This document shows, piece after piece, positions 40,120-42,069 of a stretch of DNA of 42,069 nt. Made by a program: the position numbers and the translations under genes. The notes beneath the pieces were generated by a model. The model was given only the letters and a program-made list of their open reading frames with translations, had not been told where the DNA came from and did no database searches. Source of the stretch: Trichomonas tenax (lineage: Eukaryota > Parabasalia > Trichomonadida > Trichomonadidae); contig JALKBU010000412.1 of NCBI GenBank assembly GCA_023091735.1, positions 1 through 42,069 of the forward strand, given 5' to 3'. Position 1 is the stretch's first letter, and each line of letters begins with the position of its first letter.

Positions 40120-41033
40120 AATAAATATTCGAATTTATGATTAAGCACATGAGCTATTTGTTCTTTTTGATATCAAATAGTGTTTATGTTGGCAATTTTT
40201 AAAGAAGTTTGATGGAATGAATATTGAATGATATTGTGTAATTGTTCATCTTTATGATAATCAAATGAGATTTATTGACTTCATATTAATGTGATAATTA
40301 TATGGGAAAGATTGATAAAACTTTATAAAATGAGATTGATTGACTCAATATCATAATGATTTTCAACTGAAATTGATTGATTCGCTGTAATGATGACACT
40401 CAATATGGTTTTGGGAATATTATTTAATAAAATTAACAACGATCAAATGATATGTGTCTATCCACTATCATAGAGAAGATTAATTCATTTCATAGTTTAA
40501 TGATGCTCAACAAGCAACTTAACAAGATCAAAATTTTTTATTGTTGTATTTGCTAACACCATCATGAAATCAATATTTATTCATTATATTTATTAATAAA
40601 TCTGAAAAAGTTTCATTGATTTTGTTCGTGATATAATTTTTCATTGAAGAAGTTTGTTTTTATATTTTTGACTTGTGAATTCAATGAATGTTCAGATTTT
40701 GTACATCTATGAGACTTGATTGCAGGAAAGTATTTTTCATGCATAAAAATATGACCATTCTTTTTGCATCTAATTCTTTTATGGTAAATTAAGTAAATTG
40801 TTTTTTCTTTGTTTCATTCCATTCACTTCCTCGTAATCTTAGAGAATGCAAAATGTCGGCTTTGAATTTTACGTGTCAAATGGTGTACTCATCAAAAAAG
40901 TGCCAAACTTGAAATACACTTCTTTAAATAGTTTTTTAAAAAAAAACTATTAATTTTTTATTTTCACAAAATTTTGTATCCTTGAATTTTCTATAGTTTG
41001 TTTTTTCCAGTGAATTTACAAATTGTTTCTGAA
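40120..41033. other. AT-rich spacer
   Basis: No gene found on either strand over about 900 bases. The segment before 41034 (CTATAGTTTGTTTTTTCCAG then TGAATTTACAAATTG) superficially resembles an intron 3' end but lacks the trichomonad ACTAACACACAG branch/acceptor. Confidence 0.4.
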
Positions 41034-41939
41034 ATGTTCATTCCTTTGCTTTCAGGAACTAAAAAACGCACTGATGTTGCATCCAATAGCGTCTGGAACA
41101 TATTCTATGACTCCCATTATTCTGGAAATGATTACATTAAACTTACAAATCCAAAAGTCGAGGCAAAGAACTTAGAAGCATTTGATTTTTCATGTATTTT
41201 CTACAATCTTGCATCAGCTAGTATCGTGTTTACAATAGATGGGATCAAATTCCTCCATTCACTTTGTTTTTTAAAAAAAAATGCAGAAATCCGGACTGGG
41301 GAGGCGCTCTTCACTTTACCTGTAACAGCTCAATCGTTCAGCACAGGTTCTGTGGAACGGACATAAATACTACAGATGGTTATGGTAATTATTGTTACAC
41401 AAATTTAGTCGAAATAAACGATTTATACAATATTGTCGTTGAAAGTTCGGTTTGCCGAATAAATAATGAAATGTACTCATGTTCAGTTGATATAGTATAT
41501 GGTGCAATAGGAATTTATTCAACCAATATCTCCAAAAATACACTCTATTCTCTTCCGGGAGATAAAATGCTTAGTGGGGAAAAAAGTCGTAATTATTAAT
41601 TTTAACACATTTGAAGGGAATCGAGCAGTAGAAGAATATATGTGCCTTGCTCAATATAATTCAGAACACAAAAATTACATGTGTAATATTGTGCGTAATA
41701 ATCTATCATCGAAAGATTTTGATTGCTTTCATTTTACTTATATTCTCACAATGGAAAATTGTTCGCTTCTTGGTCCTTTTGGAAATTCAAGGGCTTTTTC
41801 ATGTGCCTATGGAAGTGATGAGTGCTGGACAAATCCAACTAACGTGTTTTGTAAAGTGTCAGATTCGACATGTAATCATTGTAAAGTGTCAGATTTGTTA
41901 GAACTCGAGAGCCAGTTTGCATTTAACAAAAATGAATAA
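41034..41939 (+). pseudogene. Pmp-like/beta-helix surface protein, frameshifted
   Basis: It reads MFIPLLSGTKKRTDVASNSV to about 41270, changes frame at an A run (41273-41281), continues WGGALHFTCNSSIVQHRFC and NYCYTNLVEINDLYNIVVES ... CRINNEMYSCSVDIVYGAIG, shifts again at GGGGAAAAAA (41577-41586) and ends EEYMCLAQYNSEHKNYMCN ... CWTNPTNVFCKVSDSTCNHC. The GGA(L/I)(H/Y)F, Asn/Ser and Cys pattern is that of the large trichomonad family resembling chlamydial polymorphic membrane proteins, which are predicted parallel beta-helix surface proteins. The normal C-terminal transmembrane helix is not present before the stop at 41937-41939. Both shifts are in homopolymers, so sequencing error is a possible alternative to real decay. 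Confidence 0.6.
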
Positions 41940-42069
41940 AAAGGAAAAAATTAGTGAATTTTTAAAAATATGGGCGAATTGAAATATTAGAGAGGTTATA
42001 AATTTGGAAAGAGATTACTTATTGCTAGTATAAATGTAATTATCATTCAAAATTTAAATAACTTACTGT

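Noticed and set aside
40981..41033. Intron acceptor upstream of the Pmp-like pseudogene (TTTTTTCCAG)
   Set aside because: Trichomonad introns end in a longer, highly conserved ACTAACACACAG, and no matching GTATGT-type donor was found nearby.
1..42069. tRNA, rRNA or other structured RNA genes
   Set aside because: I found no cloverleaf with conserved T-loop bases or rRNA-like conserved blocks by eye; a tRNAscan/Infernal run would be needed to exclude them.

Overview
The window looks like nuclear DNA of a trichomonad parabasalid (Trichomonas/Tritrichomonas type). The evidence is an AT-rich genome with long intronless genes, TAAA/AATAAA signals overlapping or just after stop codons, Inr-like TCA(T/C)T(A/T) elements 10-15 bases before some ATGs, and gene families typical of trichomonads: BspA-type leucine-rich repeat surface proteins, M60-like (enhancin/gluzincin) surface peptidases, ankyrin proteins, GP63/leishmanolysin, Pmp-like GG-A-rich surface proteins and virus-like (Maverick-type) debris. 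Species is not established from the sequence alone.

Layout. 1-2479: mostly non-coding, with a decayed coding fragment near 1500-1850. 2480-10561: a very large Tra1/TRRAP-like pseudokinase. 10679-12574: two abutting dead fragments, a minus-strand GP63-like 3' end and a plus-strand C-terminal half of SMC6. 13739-16826: a broken M60-like membrane peptidase. 17229-17903: a small double thioredoxin-fold protein. 18279-20920: two convergent ankyrin genes sharing one palindromic poly(A) region. 21284-27106: a pseudogene-rich stretch (unrecognised minus-strand remnants, a BspA-like LRR pseudogene, a Cys-rich surface protein fragment). 27137-28394: a 1258-bp element with 35-bp terminal inverted repeats and a TA target duplication. 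28730-29914: a LisH-like/His-rich/acidic protein. 30083-30667: a Rab GTPase. 31063-34055: an island of small virus-like genes, nearly all interrupted. 34176-38498: a CHD-type chromatin remodeller carrying an FYRN-FYRC module. 38691-39024: an Ala/Gly-rich 3' coding scrap followed by a 31-bp tandem repeat. 39583-40119: a broken four-helix membrane protein. 41034-41939: a frameshifted Pmp-like surface protein.

The intact genes (Tra1, thioredoxin-like, ankyrin B, LisH-like, Rab, CHD-FYR) are housekeeping or regulatory. Two of them, Tra1 (SAGA/NuA4 type recruitment scaffold) and CHD-FYR, act on chromatin. The surface-protein and virus-like genes are almost all dead, so this is a gene-poor, relic-rich segment punctuated by live cellular genes. 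The most unusual item is the fusion of FYRN/FYRC domains to a CHD remodeller.
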